Below are positions 1-12,200 of a DNA stretch of 64,000 nt, piece after piece. A program made the position numbers and the translations under genes. The stretch is from Thysanoteuthis rhombus (taxonomy: Eukaryota; Mollusca; Cephalopoda; Oegopsida; Thysanoteuthidae), in assembly GCA_963457665.1 (NCBI GenBank), contig OY735215.1:26900097-26964096 (forward strand), in the 5' to 3' direction. The notes below the pieces were generated by a model. The model did no database searches. It was not told the origin of the DNA and saw only the letters and a program-made list of their open reading frames with translations. The first letter of the stretch is position 1, and every line of letters begins with the position of its first letter.

Positions 1-1159
1 ATAAAATAATCTAAGAACTCATTAGCTCAAGTCTTTGACATTGAGTTTTCAATAATGAAATAAAAAATGTTTTGTTTACTCCTGCAAGAAGAAAATTTCT
101 TCCAAGAAAAAAATACCTGTTTTATCTACTTTCAAATTTTACTCATACCAAAATGACTCCTTTGAAAAAAGACCCTTGAGATAACAGATGTAAAAAAAAT
201 AATGGTCAAAAGATTTGTGACAAAAGGAATGAGAGAAAAAAAAAAGAGATAGGAAGATATTTCATAGCAAAAAATACAGCTAATTTTAAAACTGCTGATC
301 CTGTTGGCGTTGTAATTAAAAGCATTCTAAAAGAAAGATGAAACGTGAAAAGTGAAAGAATCAGAGCTGGATACCCCTGAGGATCAAACAATATTTCTGA
401 AAGGTTACTGAATGTGACAGACAACACCCAAAGAATGCTGGAATGCACAGCGGCCGAAATGCACTTAAAAATAAATAATTCATAAAATTGCTCTGCATTT
501 TAGTGTTTAAGCACAGTAAAAAAAGCAAAACAAACACATACAAACGAAAAAAAAAAACAAAAAAAAACGGACTTTTAACATGTTTGCAAAAAATAGAAAT
601 AAAAAATAAGTACGGGAGACTACTCTATGACCAGCATTGATTGCTATCTCTATAGACAAATATGTCACAGGCAAAAATATAGACATACACGTGGTGGTAC
701 AAGTTGATTAAATGTCAATACTTCGTCATTTATTTTATAAAAACATTATTTTTATTACAATGAATTACATGTGACTTTTATCGTCAACATTTACTTGATC
801 AAAATATCACTGGATTAATTAGTTGAGCAACCGCAAATAAAGTGTAACTTTTTACGGTTGACTTTTCTCTTAGCCAAGAGCCAAAGTTGTAACTTTTTCC
901 GATCACCTAACCAATTATCAGCTGAGGCGGAGTAATACACTGATAAGTAATGAGGTAAGTCTTAGCGACGTCAAATAGATCGAAGCTCAAATACCAAATA
1001 AATTATGGCAAAACCAATATAGATATTAAATCATTAAAAATTCTTTTCTTTCACCTGAAGTTATTCCAATACTAAAGATAAATTTATCATCCGCTTTTAT
1101 TTGGAATTCATTATATAATTGGTAGCGAGTGGACTATATGTTTCCACGAAGCTTTGGCA

Positions 1160-1320
1160 ACTTAGATATTTTATATCTAAACTTAGATCTTTTTTGTTAC
1201 ATTCAGATATAAGAAATTGTTTTTAGATATTGGATATCAGTTTAGATATTTTTTAATGAGGGTCAGATATTTTTAGATTATATAGGGCAAAATCTTGATG
1301 TATTTAGATTTTGGTGAAGT
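1160..1320. repeat. Degenerate TTTAGATATTTT word cluster, copy 1
   Basis: The words TTAGATATTTTATATC, TTTTTAGATATTGGATAT, TTTAGATATTTTTTAA and CAGATATTTTTAGATT follow each other with varied spacing. An isolated relative, CAGATATTTCGTATCTAA, lies near 1480. It looks like a diverged AT-rich satellite or the end of an old transposon. No longer unit can be defined by eye. Confidence 0.45.
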
Positions 1321-2689
1321 TCATGCACGGAACTTGACCAATCGTCCCCCTAACTTTGGGGAAAAGACCAAAACGGAGGTTAACTGACTTGGAGAGTGAC
1401 ACCTAGTCAAAAAGTGACCTTAAATAAGAAAGAAGAAAGAACATCTTTCCTAATCTCCATTTCGACAGCGTAGCCAACTCAGATATTTCGTATCTAAATT
1501 TTAGCTCGTGACAAACGAAATTAATATCATACGCAAGAAAGAATAGTAAAACAAACAAAAACAAAAGACATGAAAATTCACCAACAGGTGAATGAAATTT
1601 TGTTGAACAGTAATATAAAGACTTGAGGTGAATTACACCGAAAATAAGCGATGCTTAAGAAAATAAAATGTTTGTAAAAGTTCTATACATTAAACAAGAA
1701 AAAATTATCAGCTCATATGAAAAAAAAAATCGTACTACCTTTTTTTCTACCTTTTTATTCAAAAGTCTACCTCTTAAAATTGTTGTTGTTTGTGAAATTG
1801 TTTCCAACCCTCAGGTCGTTTATCTACTTTATTTTATCGAATTGTTTAATCGGTTAAGATTCGGTTTAGCAAACCAGATTGATTTTTCAATGAAAACGTA
1901 TTTCTCCTCCCTAGTTAGATTTGCGTTGACTGGATACGGCCTTTCGGGAAATTTTCATTTTTTGAAAAAAAAAAAATCAGGTTTCCAAGAGGAAGCGAGA
2001 CCTTCACGTTCTGTTCGTCTTTATAAGGGATCTTATATTTATTTACAACGTAAATGCACTGCCGAACTGAACTTATTTCATGCCCACGGCTGTTATTTAC
2101 AATGTAAATAGAATGCTAAAACGATCTGCGAACTTAATTGTGTCCACTGATTAGTCAATGGCGGTGGCTAGCAGAGAAAAACGTTTGTCATTTATCGAAT
2201 TTTGTTTGAAAAAAAAACAACTTCAATTTCGGTATAAATATCAGTTTTATCTTAATTTTGAATTTTCCTATTTCTTTTTTACTTTTTTAAAATCTATCTC
2301 AAGTGGGTTAAGGTTGAATTTGATGTCTCAGGGTCCGTTTTTTAAAAACTTCACAGTTCTCCTAGAAGAAAACTATTTTCCTTTTAATTTTAAGTACTTT
2401 CGATCCATTTGACCCAGGAACCTCCGGAAATTATTATTTTCTAGGAAATTTAAAAAATTAGTTACACGTAGGGAATTTTATTTACAATGTATATCTAATG
2501 CTAAACTGGGCACTTATTATCCGTCATTTTTACAGAGATTCGGCTTACATGAATCATCTTACTTTAGTTAAAAAAAATAACCGTAGACCAACTTGATAAT
2601 TCTCAATAAAACATTTCCCGATGAAATTATTCAAAAAAAATATTTTGGGTTAGCATACAGTGAATGGGAGGCTTAATAATATGTATTAT

Positions 2690-2846
2690 AATTTTAGATC
2701 ATTTTTTTAGATAATTTTCTTGAACATCTATATATTTTTGGATTTTTTTCGCCTAAATTATGGATATTTTTCAGATAACTTTAGATAATTTTCTGGAACA
2801 ACTCTAGATATTTTTAGATTACTTTGCCTCAATTTTGGATATAAAA
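2690..2846. repeat. Degenerate TTTTAGATA word cluster, copy 2
   Basis: This is a second cluster of the same word type, about 1.4 kb from the first. TTTTTTTAGATAATTTTCT and ACTTTAGATAATTTTCTGG are near-duplicates inside it, followed by CTAGATATTTTTAGATT. It ends about 170 bases before the ACAD9 start codon, so it could overlap promoter or 5' UTR sequence. Confidence 0.45.
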
Positions 2847-3019
2847 ATTTCAAAAGAGTTGGCAACACTGCTTCCGCGTGTCATTCGTCCTTTCAATGAA
2901 ACCACCGTGATTCTAGGAGAGATACAAGAGCCAAAACTACTTTATTTTCTGTCTAGAAACCACTGTAGTGTGTTTCTTTTCTCTTTTTACTTCTTTCTCA
3001 TATTTGCTTTAACGACTCC

Positions 3020-3283
3020 ATGTATACTTTATTGGCTGCTGTAACGAGAAGTCCGACCACTGTCCAGACAGGGGCCCGATGGCTTCAGAAAGACCTGATC
3101 AGGTCGGTATTTAAGGGTCACACTGTTAGGTCCACTGCAGCTCTCCCTCAACAAGAGAGTCCCTCGGTTGATCGCACGCCTACATCTTCGTCAACAAATG
3201 TCACCACACCGCGAAAACCGGAGACTGAAGGGGAACAATTCAAGCCCTTCGCCAAAAACCTATTCCTTGGGAATTTTGACAAG
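3020..3283 (+). CDS. ACAD9: ACAD9 exon 1 (residues 1-88)
   Basis: Encodes the presumed mitochondrial presequence, a low-complexity Ser/Thr/Pro linker (about residues 38-68) and the conserved entry motif [11 protein letters not shown]. Ends in phase 0 at AAG|GTAAGG. Confidence 0.93.
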
Positions 3284-6200
3284 GTAAGGTTAAAGGTTGT
3301 TTTTGTTTGAAAGTGATCTAACGTTCTCGGAAAGAAATCCAAACATGGAATCTTGAACTTGTTTTTTTTTCTTTTCCTTTCGTATTAAAAAGAAAAAGAA
3401 TCGGTAGTTCTTTGTTACCTGTAAGCCTTGCATAATATCTCGATAATTTTAATTGATTTTCAGTCGTTCATATGTGGGTGAAGTGAGGACATTGACAAAG
3501 TTCAAAATATGGGACTTACTATGGGCGGGGGCGGTGGCTGTTTTCTTTTTTTTGTGGTTGAAAAATGGGTGTTAGTTACCTTTTTTTTTTTTTTTTACAT
3601 TGGACTCGTTCCAAAAGGTCACTTTTTTTCTGTTACACCGGGTGTTGTCAGCTATATAATATTTATCAAAATTAATTCTTAGGTAACCCTTACCTTAATC
3701 GGGCCTAATGACGGTAATCAGCACCGAAGGGGTGCTTCCCAAGAAGAAATTGGATCATGTTAGGGTTAGATGAGTGTCCTACAAATTACGAAGAAGTATC
3801 AAAATATAGTTGCTATGGTTTATTGTTCTGTTTGTTTATTTACTTCTCTTTTTATTTTATTTTATTTTATTTTTTTGCGATATTCATTTCTTGTCCGTCT
3901 CTGAGATGGTCTGTTTATAGTGTCAGTCACCCTCATCACAGTATGAAGTGAGATGCCATTCCTTTTTTACAGGAATCTGAGAAAATTGAAGTTTTTTTTT
4001 CCTTTTTTTTTTCCCTCCTCGCCGAAAATGAAATAAACAAATAATCCAATTTTAATCAACGGTTCAAAGAGTGAAGTCTGATGGAATGTTTTAATCGCAA
4101 ATCCCGAAGATAAAGAGATAAAAAAAATAATCACCCACTCATTTTGAAGATGAAAAAAAATAAAACATCTATTTTTTTTATTTATTTATTATATTTTTTA
4201 ATTGTTTGTTCCCCTCTAAACTTCTTCACAAACAAATAACTTTTTACTCTTTAACTTTTTTTTATTATTTTCAATCTAAAATCACCGCTATCAAAACAAT
4301 TAAGCATTTTCAAAACAGTGTTAATTATTTACTTGAGGGGTTTCCTGTGCTATCAATAAGTTGGATCTCGTATCATGTTGTGGGGTGTAGATTCTACGAT
4401 GTAATTATGTAAGAAGAAAACAAGGTTTGTGTACACTTCAAGGGGGGGGGGGGGAGATTTACCCAATTCTTTTCTTTACATTGATTAGTTTTTTTTTTCT
4501 ACTTTGATTTACCAATCAAACATTCCAAGAAACTATTTTCAACCCCCCCCCCAAGCAAACAGTCAGTTCATGAAATGAGAGTGCAAAAATGACGGTTGTA
4601 AACAAACTGACCACAGATAAATGACTGTGGGGGAGAAATACATAATTTATTTCCCTATAAAATAATGTCTTTTTTTTTCTTTCCTTTCTTTCTTCACATA
4701 AGTTCAAGAAATGAAAAGGTTCAACTATCAATTTCCATTCTTGTTATTTCATTATGTAAACACGCGAAGTTTTAACCCATTCATGACCTATAGATCGTCA
4801 AGGTGCCAAGATAAGTATTTTCCCCTCCAGGGCATTTTTAAGGGCAATGGGAGTTATTTTGGGGTAAGACTAATTATAGGGCGGAGATGACTGATGAGTC
4901 TCATTGAGATATCTGATGGATATCACGTACACCTCTAAATACCTGATGTAACGATATAAATAAATAGGCAAAGAATTTTTCCATAAAAAATATTAGATAA
5001 ATCTGGATCTCTGCCTTGATGGAACTGTAGATTCCATTGTGAAATCTTAATCAAAAAATTGAAAAGAGCAAATGGCATATCATGTAAAGCTGGACACTTC
5101 ATTGATATCTGAAATCTTTGTATTATGTTATTTTTCTGATCACATCTGTAGTTGCTACATAGGGGGTAAAGCTGAAATGTCTATAACAAGTATGTTTTTA
5201 TATCAATAGAGCTATTCACATATCCTTTCCTGAAACTATATATGCTTATCTCCTCAAATTTGAAAATCAAATGGTATTGCAAAACAGCCCATTTGTAGAT
5301 GACTCATCCACACTTGGTCTTCAATTTTAGATGGAAAAAATAAATTCATTCATTAGGTACGAAAGGCTCCAATTTGGGATACCTCTATGTTCTGTCTTGG
5401 ATAACAACTTAGTATTGATTAAATTCAATCACCAAAAAATGCATTTTTAATTGGAATAATTTTACAGAAAAATTAAAATTGATCTGTTCAGCCTGGCGTA
5501 GCAGAATTTAAACACGAATCTGAATTAAGTTTAATATTTGAATCCTAATTATTTTTCTAGAATTCTTTGTTGACAAACTCTGCCTTTCTCTTTCATAACC
5601 ACACTCCTTTCCCACGAAGTGACTTTGGAGAAAATTTGGACAAATACTTTTTAATCTATTAAAAAAAAAATGCAAAACTATCAATGCTATTGATCTGAAT
5701 ACTGCACAAGCATTACTTTTTCCAAACTGAGGGAAAAAAAATTGCAACATTAGAGAAAAAAAAAGTAAAACCTGAACATTCTTAAGATATCTTCTGTGTA
5801 ACTTAATATTGGCTTTTGTGAGTTCTATCAGCATTATGCTGTGATCCAACTTGCCAAGTGGATGTGTCGCAAAGTCGGACCTGGCTTCATCCAGCAAATC
5901 CTCTCAACTTTGCAAATCGCTGCATAAAGCCAATAACCTTTACGAAAGCCAGTAAGATTCAAGATTAGTGTCTTAATCTCATTACCAAATCTAGGTATCA
6001 AGGGAGGTAATTTTCACATATCAATCTTGAATTTTACCGTTTTGAGGAATGATTTCATGTCTTTTTGCTTGAAACATTTTCAGGATGGGAATTTTCAAGG
6101 GTAACCCTGTGATATCATCTTTGCTCTTTTATGAAATCCCTCTATCATTTGACCGCAGCATTTTTCTGAGGTTGAATAAAATAAATTTAAAATCACAATG

Positions 6201-9180
6201 TGGGAAATTGAAAACAGATAATGATTTTGGAAAATGTGTCAACATTTATTCATTTAAAAAAAAAAATATTGGAATTCTGTTTGTCTGACCTACCTCATCT
6301 CTTCGCATTGATACTTTGATGGGCAATTGTGGACTACAAAGAATCTGTTATAATTCACCAAGTGAGTAGCCTCTCTCTCTATTTCTTGAACTCACCTACG
6401 TAAAACAAAAGATCGTCCATTCAGACTCATAGCTTCCTTCCAGATGTTCAACATATCAATTTATTTTCACAAAATTTAGGTAATTTCTTTTCAAAGTGAT
6501 GCTACAAAAAATGCTTTGTGATTGCAACTGAAGGTATTTCAAAATTTTTACTGAACTCGATTGTAACATTACTACAACTGGTGTACATAAAAATAACATC
6601 AAATATGGTGCCAAGCGATCACAGGGGAAAATGAAGAGTAAATTTATAGGTTAGATTTCATCTTCTGTCATCTGGAAAGCTCTTGCAGCTCTCAAACAGT
6701 AGAACAACTGTTACAGAATAATAAGCTTCCCAAAGCAGAGAGCTTACTCTTTATTTCTGATCTATGCTGTTTACAGCTGGCTGTAAACTGATTGTCGGAA
6801 TAATTGTGATAAAAAGCAACTAAAATTAAGATGAAAAAAAGAAATGGTTGAACTGGGCAATTGTGTTTACACTATCTTTCTAACTAATTTCATTTATTCA
6901 TTTTTCCATCATAAATATACTAATCCATGACCTGTCGTGTCACTGACAGTTATCATGAGTGCACAACAGGTTTGGCTGATAGCAGCTACTGATACTATGT
7001 CTGACATGGTAGGAAGGGAAAAAAAGTTGGGTAATCTAATGAGAGGGTAGGAAAGAAGTAGTGAGAAAAAGTTTGGTAGTTTAGTACGAGGAGAAGGGTT
7101 GATAGATACTATAAGTGTGACAGACATAGCTCATATCATATATATGATATAATAAGTATTTGATCCTGTCCATCCAGCAAAGGACAAGAACACTTCATAC
7201 AAGAAAAGATGAAACATTAATCTAAAATTTAAGAGAACTAGCTATTGTTGTGCCTTGAAGCATCTCCCTTCCTTTTATTTATTCTTTGTCTTCTGACATT
7301 TTTGAATAAAAAGTGATAGCAAGTTAAACAGCTTGGGAAGAAAAAAAGCGTAGGTTTGTAAAATCACTTTTGTTTCCTTCTCACTACATTCATCAGTGAT
7401 CAAAATGACTGAAAGATTCTTCTATGTTCTCTGTTCAGCTGCATGTAATTTAAAATTTAAGTTATGCCTAATGATAATTAGTACTCAAGGATATTTAGCT
7501 TCATCTTCCTTTCAAAATATGAAGGTTTTTGACAAGTAAATTATAAATTTAATTGAACCTTTCCTTACAGATAAAAAAAATGTTTTTTTTTTACTTTTAG
7601 TTGGAAGCTATGCAATTAGTTCATTTTTATATAAGTGATTGTCTTGTAAACAGTGGAGGGTAAAAAATAGTTCACTTGCCACCAAAGATTATAATTTGAT
7701 TAGTATCTTATCAAGGGTGGAATGTGGTTGTTGTTTATATGTTGTTGTTTTTTTTTTCTCTTTGTTTTTTTTCTTCTTTTTTTTTCTACTTTGGTATGAG
7801 AATGGATAGAGAGGTGAAAAAATGGGACACTTAGTCACTCATGGAAAGTAGAGTCTGTGCAGTGTTCGAATTTATATAAACAGTTCAGTTGTATATGCTT
7901 TCTAAACCCATTATATAAGTGTGTGAGCCTACCCACATATTTTGCTTGTATGTAAATATTTGTTTTATTGTTGCCATATTTTGTAACTTGCCCTATCTGT
8001 TTCTATGTTATAATTAGAATATAAACAGTATCCTAATGATGAAGAGTGATTTATTTATTTATCTATTTATTTCCTGTTTGTTTTCTTGTTCTATTTAAAG
8101 GTAACAATTTTACTGATAAAAACATTACTTAAACTCATCATTTGAAACCATGGACTCTTCACAGAGTTCAGTTACTTTTTGATAAAACCTCGAATGAAAT
8201 TCAATGGACCTGAACATTTATTTACACTATTAACAGCTTTGAAGTAGTGAACCATTAAGTCTTGAAGTATGTAAGAAATGGTGTTGGCTTGAAGTGTCTG
8301 ACAGAGGGGCACAGGTTACCAGTAGAGTCGAAAGAAAAAGAATGGAGTGCTAGTTCTGATTTTTCAAGTTCTTTCTACTTTGTGGGGATCCCCCTGCCAG
8401 TCTATTTGTCTTAGGCGTTTTGCTGAGAATTTTGCAAGTCCTCCTTTGCACGTATTAAGTTTTTGGTTAGTTCATCTTTGGGGGTCATCTTTCTTCCAAG
8501 TAATGTCCAGTGTCAACTGTCTCACCTGCCATTGTTCCCAGGGGCTCAGCAACAGCTTGAGCAGGTAAAATTTTGCATTTTCCTTAGTCCAGTAGAACTA
8601 GGAAGGGATCTTGAATAAATTTGCATTTAGATGAAAATAGGTTTATAGTTAGAGGAAATGATATAAAAGAACATCAAAAGTCCTAAAAAATCCAAAAATG
8701 AGTTTCTTAGAAACGACAATGTGATTACCCCAAAGTTGAGTTTACAGGGAAGATATATGTCTAAGACAAGATACAAACTATATATTATATATATATATAT
8801 ATATATATTTATATTATATTATATATATTTATATTATATATATTTATATTATATTATATATATTTATATTATATATATTTATATTATATTATATATTTAT
8901 ATATATATATATACACACACAGTATATGTGGTACAAATCAGGCTAGCAGTATAACATAATATAATAATACAAAGCCACTTCTGAAATGTAATGGATTTAT
9001 TTCATAGAGTGCTCGATACTCCTTGACAAAATGAATATCCCCATACCACTCACTACCACACTCACAACATTCTCACCAAATTCCCAATAAATAGACCCCC
9101 CAAAACATAGACAATCATTTGCCTGATGAGGCCCGAAGAGGGCAGAAACATAAGCTAGTTTGTGTAGCGAGTCCACATTC

Positions 9181-9211
<31 letters not shown>

Positions 9212-12200
9212 GATATAGATATAATTAAAATTATATCTGAAAGGGAGATGGTGTTTGATCAACACTGCTGTGATACTATGTTAATATAACAGTTTTGTTT
9301 TCAAAATCCCCGAAATAGTTACATGGTAAACAACTGATGATCCCAACAAGAAAAAATTTACACACTGCACCATAATAACAAAGAAAATGTAAAATGGGGG
9401 GAAATAACACTGAAGAAAATTTACATAAATTTCAATGACAGATATTGGGAGATAAGAGACTGAAGTGTCACAAATAAATTTCACTCAGCAGTTCTCGCAG
9501 AAATTCTGTGAAAGAACTGATCAAATTTTGAGGATGATCCATGCATAATTACTTTCGTAAATTTTTGGGTGTAGTTGGGGGAATTCTTATTTTTTATATA
9601 CTCTTTCTTCACACGATGTCTCCAGAAGTTCTCAACGAATTTCAATGACCTTTTATGAAAGGATGGGCAGTGTATCACTGAAGAAGTGGTTAAATTTTGG
9701 AGCGGATCAATGCACAGTTACCTCCCCTGACAATGGTGTTGGCAGAGATATGTGTCCTCTGGTTGCTTTCTTGTTTGTATTATAATTTCTAACTTTGAAT
9801 TATGATGAAATGAGCACCTCTTCTGAATGTTTTTCTATAGAGAAATGAGGTTTCTTTTGAGTTATGATTATTGAAATTGAATTCCGATGTTTAATCTCTT
9901 ATCAGCTTCAATTCAATAATTACCCTTTAATAAAAGATGTTCTTTATTTTCATTTTTAGTCCATGCTTGTCTACCCAGAAATTTCTGACAATGAAGAACT
10001 TGAAGAGCTCACTCAAATGCATGAACAAGTGGAAAAATTCTTCCTGGAAGAAGGTAAAAAGAAGAAATTATGAGTCAAATGAAAGATTCAATCCATAATT
10101 TGTCTGAATTTCTTGAATGCATTTCTTCATGTATTAATTTTGACTAGTTTTTAAAAAAATCTTTATTGTTGATGTTCAGATCATTTTGCATTCTATGGCT
10201 CTTAAGTAAGCTGCATGCTTGGAAAATAAAATTGCCTCTGATAAGATTTGAACTTGTACTACATGCGATTACTACTGTTGTAAAAAAGGGCTAAAGCCAT
10301 GGGTAAAATAGCATTTGGTGGTGTGGGTGACGCCACTTCGAGTGTTTGTCACTTTTAAGTCTGTTTCACTGCTTCAGCCCGGGCAGGGATGTTTGTTGCC
10401 ATGGCCAGTGTAAGGGCACTTACTTATGAGGTTTTGACTTGCTAGATCTTGATAGGACGAAACCATAAAATTGAGGAGTCAACATTGGTAAACCCTTTTT
10501 ATCGTGTTGCAGTCTTACTTCTGTCATGTAATAACTTTTTGCTTAAAATCATGGTCATGTAAGGAGTAAAATTTTTCTTATACATAGTATATTTTGTATA
10601 CTTCATTCAGAGGTCATACACCAAAGTTCAGATTACTTTCTAGCATAGATTACCTTCCTCTGGCATAAGGATAGGTCTAGGATGTAGGGTAAATTTTTGA
10701 GTTATTTTGGAGGAAAAAATTGTGTTTTTTGACTCTGGGAAATACAGCGAGAAAAATAATTCTGTTCACCATGGGACATACAGTGTAATTCTGGACAGAA
10801 ATTTATTTTGTTAAATTTCATTGGTTTGGAAAAATATTCTGTTGGGTTCAGCAGTAACTTTGTATAACTAAATATAGGAATGCTGATGACATGGGTATTA
10901 ACTCTGCTCAAAGTACATTGACATTGGTGTCATCGAGTGCTGACCAAAGGCAACCAAAATCTTAAGTTGAGATATATGTAATGCATCTCTGAGAGATACA
11001 AAGAAATTTAAAAAAATTTTTTTTTTAATTTTTTTTAATAAATGGATAGTTTATTTTAGATTTTTTAAATGTACTGAAGAGTCAGCTTAGTATGCCCCAA
11101 AATTAGAACATATCAAAGTTGAGATTGAGATTTTATTTTGAAAAATATGAACTTGAAAATTAATTCTGAATCCAAATTTCATCATATTTATTCTATGTTT
11201 TTGTTATCAAGAACTTCTGTCATTAACTTCTTACTTGCTTTTTGATTTTGTTTTATGCTTTGGTTTATTCCTCTTTTAGTGGATTCTAAGAAGATCGATG
11301 AAGATGGCCGTATCCCTGAAGAAACTCTGAGAATGATTGGTGAAATGGGACTATTTGGGCAGCAGGTACCACCAGAATATGGTAAGGTTCAAGTGATGAA
11401 TAATTTGATTTATGGTTTAGAAGTTGACATGCATCAGCTAAGCCCCATCCCTTTTCATTTGAAATATACTATTTTATTCAAATGTTCTCATCCATGAGTG
11501 ACTAAATAATGACCATTTAATATTTACAAAAATACTCAGTATTTTATGTGTATTCTTGAAAAAAAAAGCCTTCAAGTTCACAACAATGCAGAATCTATGA
11601 TACACAAAATATAATCAACCACAGTCTTTTCTTTTTTCACAGTCGTACAAATATTGACTTGGATATTAGTGACAATTTTGGAGTACAGCTTAGACTATGA
11701 TTCAACTACTTGATATTAGTGAAAGAAAATTAATTGACTTATTTGAATTTTTACGAAACAATTTTTCAAGGAAAAAAAGTCAATTAGTTTCAGTTAAAGA
11801 GTACATGCTTTCAAATGGTTGGTAGATGTTTTAATCAGCTAGATTTTAACTTGTAAGTGGAAGAGTCCAGTGTTATGGACAGGAAAAACTAAAAGGTCTT
11901 GCTGTTCATTACATAAGTAATATAAACTTAGCATGAGTTAGTATCGAACCATCAATACTGGGGGATCCAATGAGCATTGAACCTACTAACAAAGGCCAGC
12001 AGGTTTAGCTTGCTATAGGACATGTACTTATCTATTTTTTTCCTTTTCACATGAATTATTTGTTAATCCCAGTGAAAAAATTCATGGATGCATTCGGATC
12101 GTCACAAGATAACCATCTTAGAGCAATTGTTTGCAAGCCAATCTTGCTGGCCATTGCTAACTGTAGTAAATTCAGTCTACACTGGATACCTCACTATTGT

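Larger units (their letters stand above)
1..3019. other. Upstream non-coding region of ACAD9
   Basis: No conserved gene is visible on either strand. The sequence is very AT-rich, with many A/T homopolymers. The open frames here are short, of low complexity, and resemble no family I know. Two clusters of a degenerate TTTTAGATA-type word are listed separately. The 5' UTR and promoter of ACAD9 must lie near the right end, but I see no clear TATA or initiator that fixes the start site. Confidence 0.6.

Noticed and set aside
4885..4920. CTGATGAGTCTC resembling a hammerhead core
   Set aside because: A short helix II can be drawn, but no GAAA(C) follows and there is no cleavage triplet.
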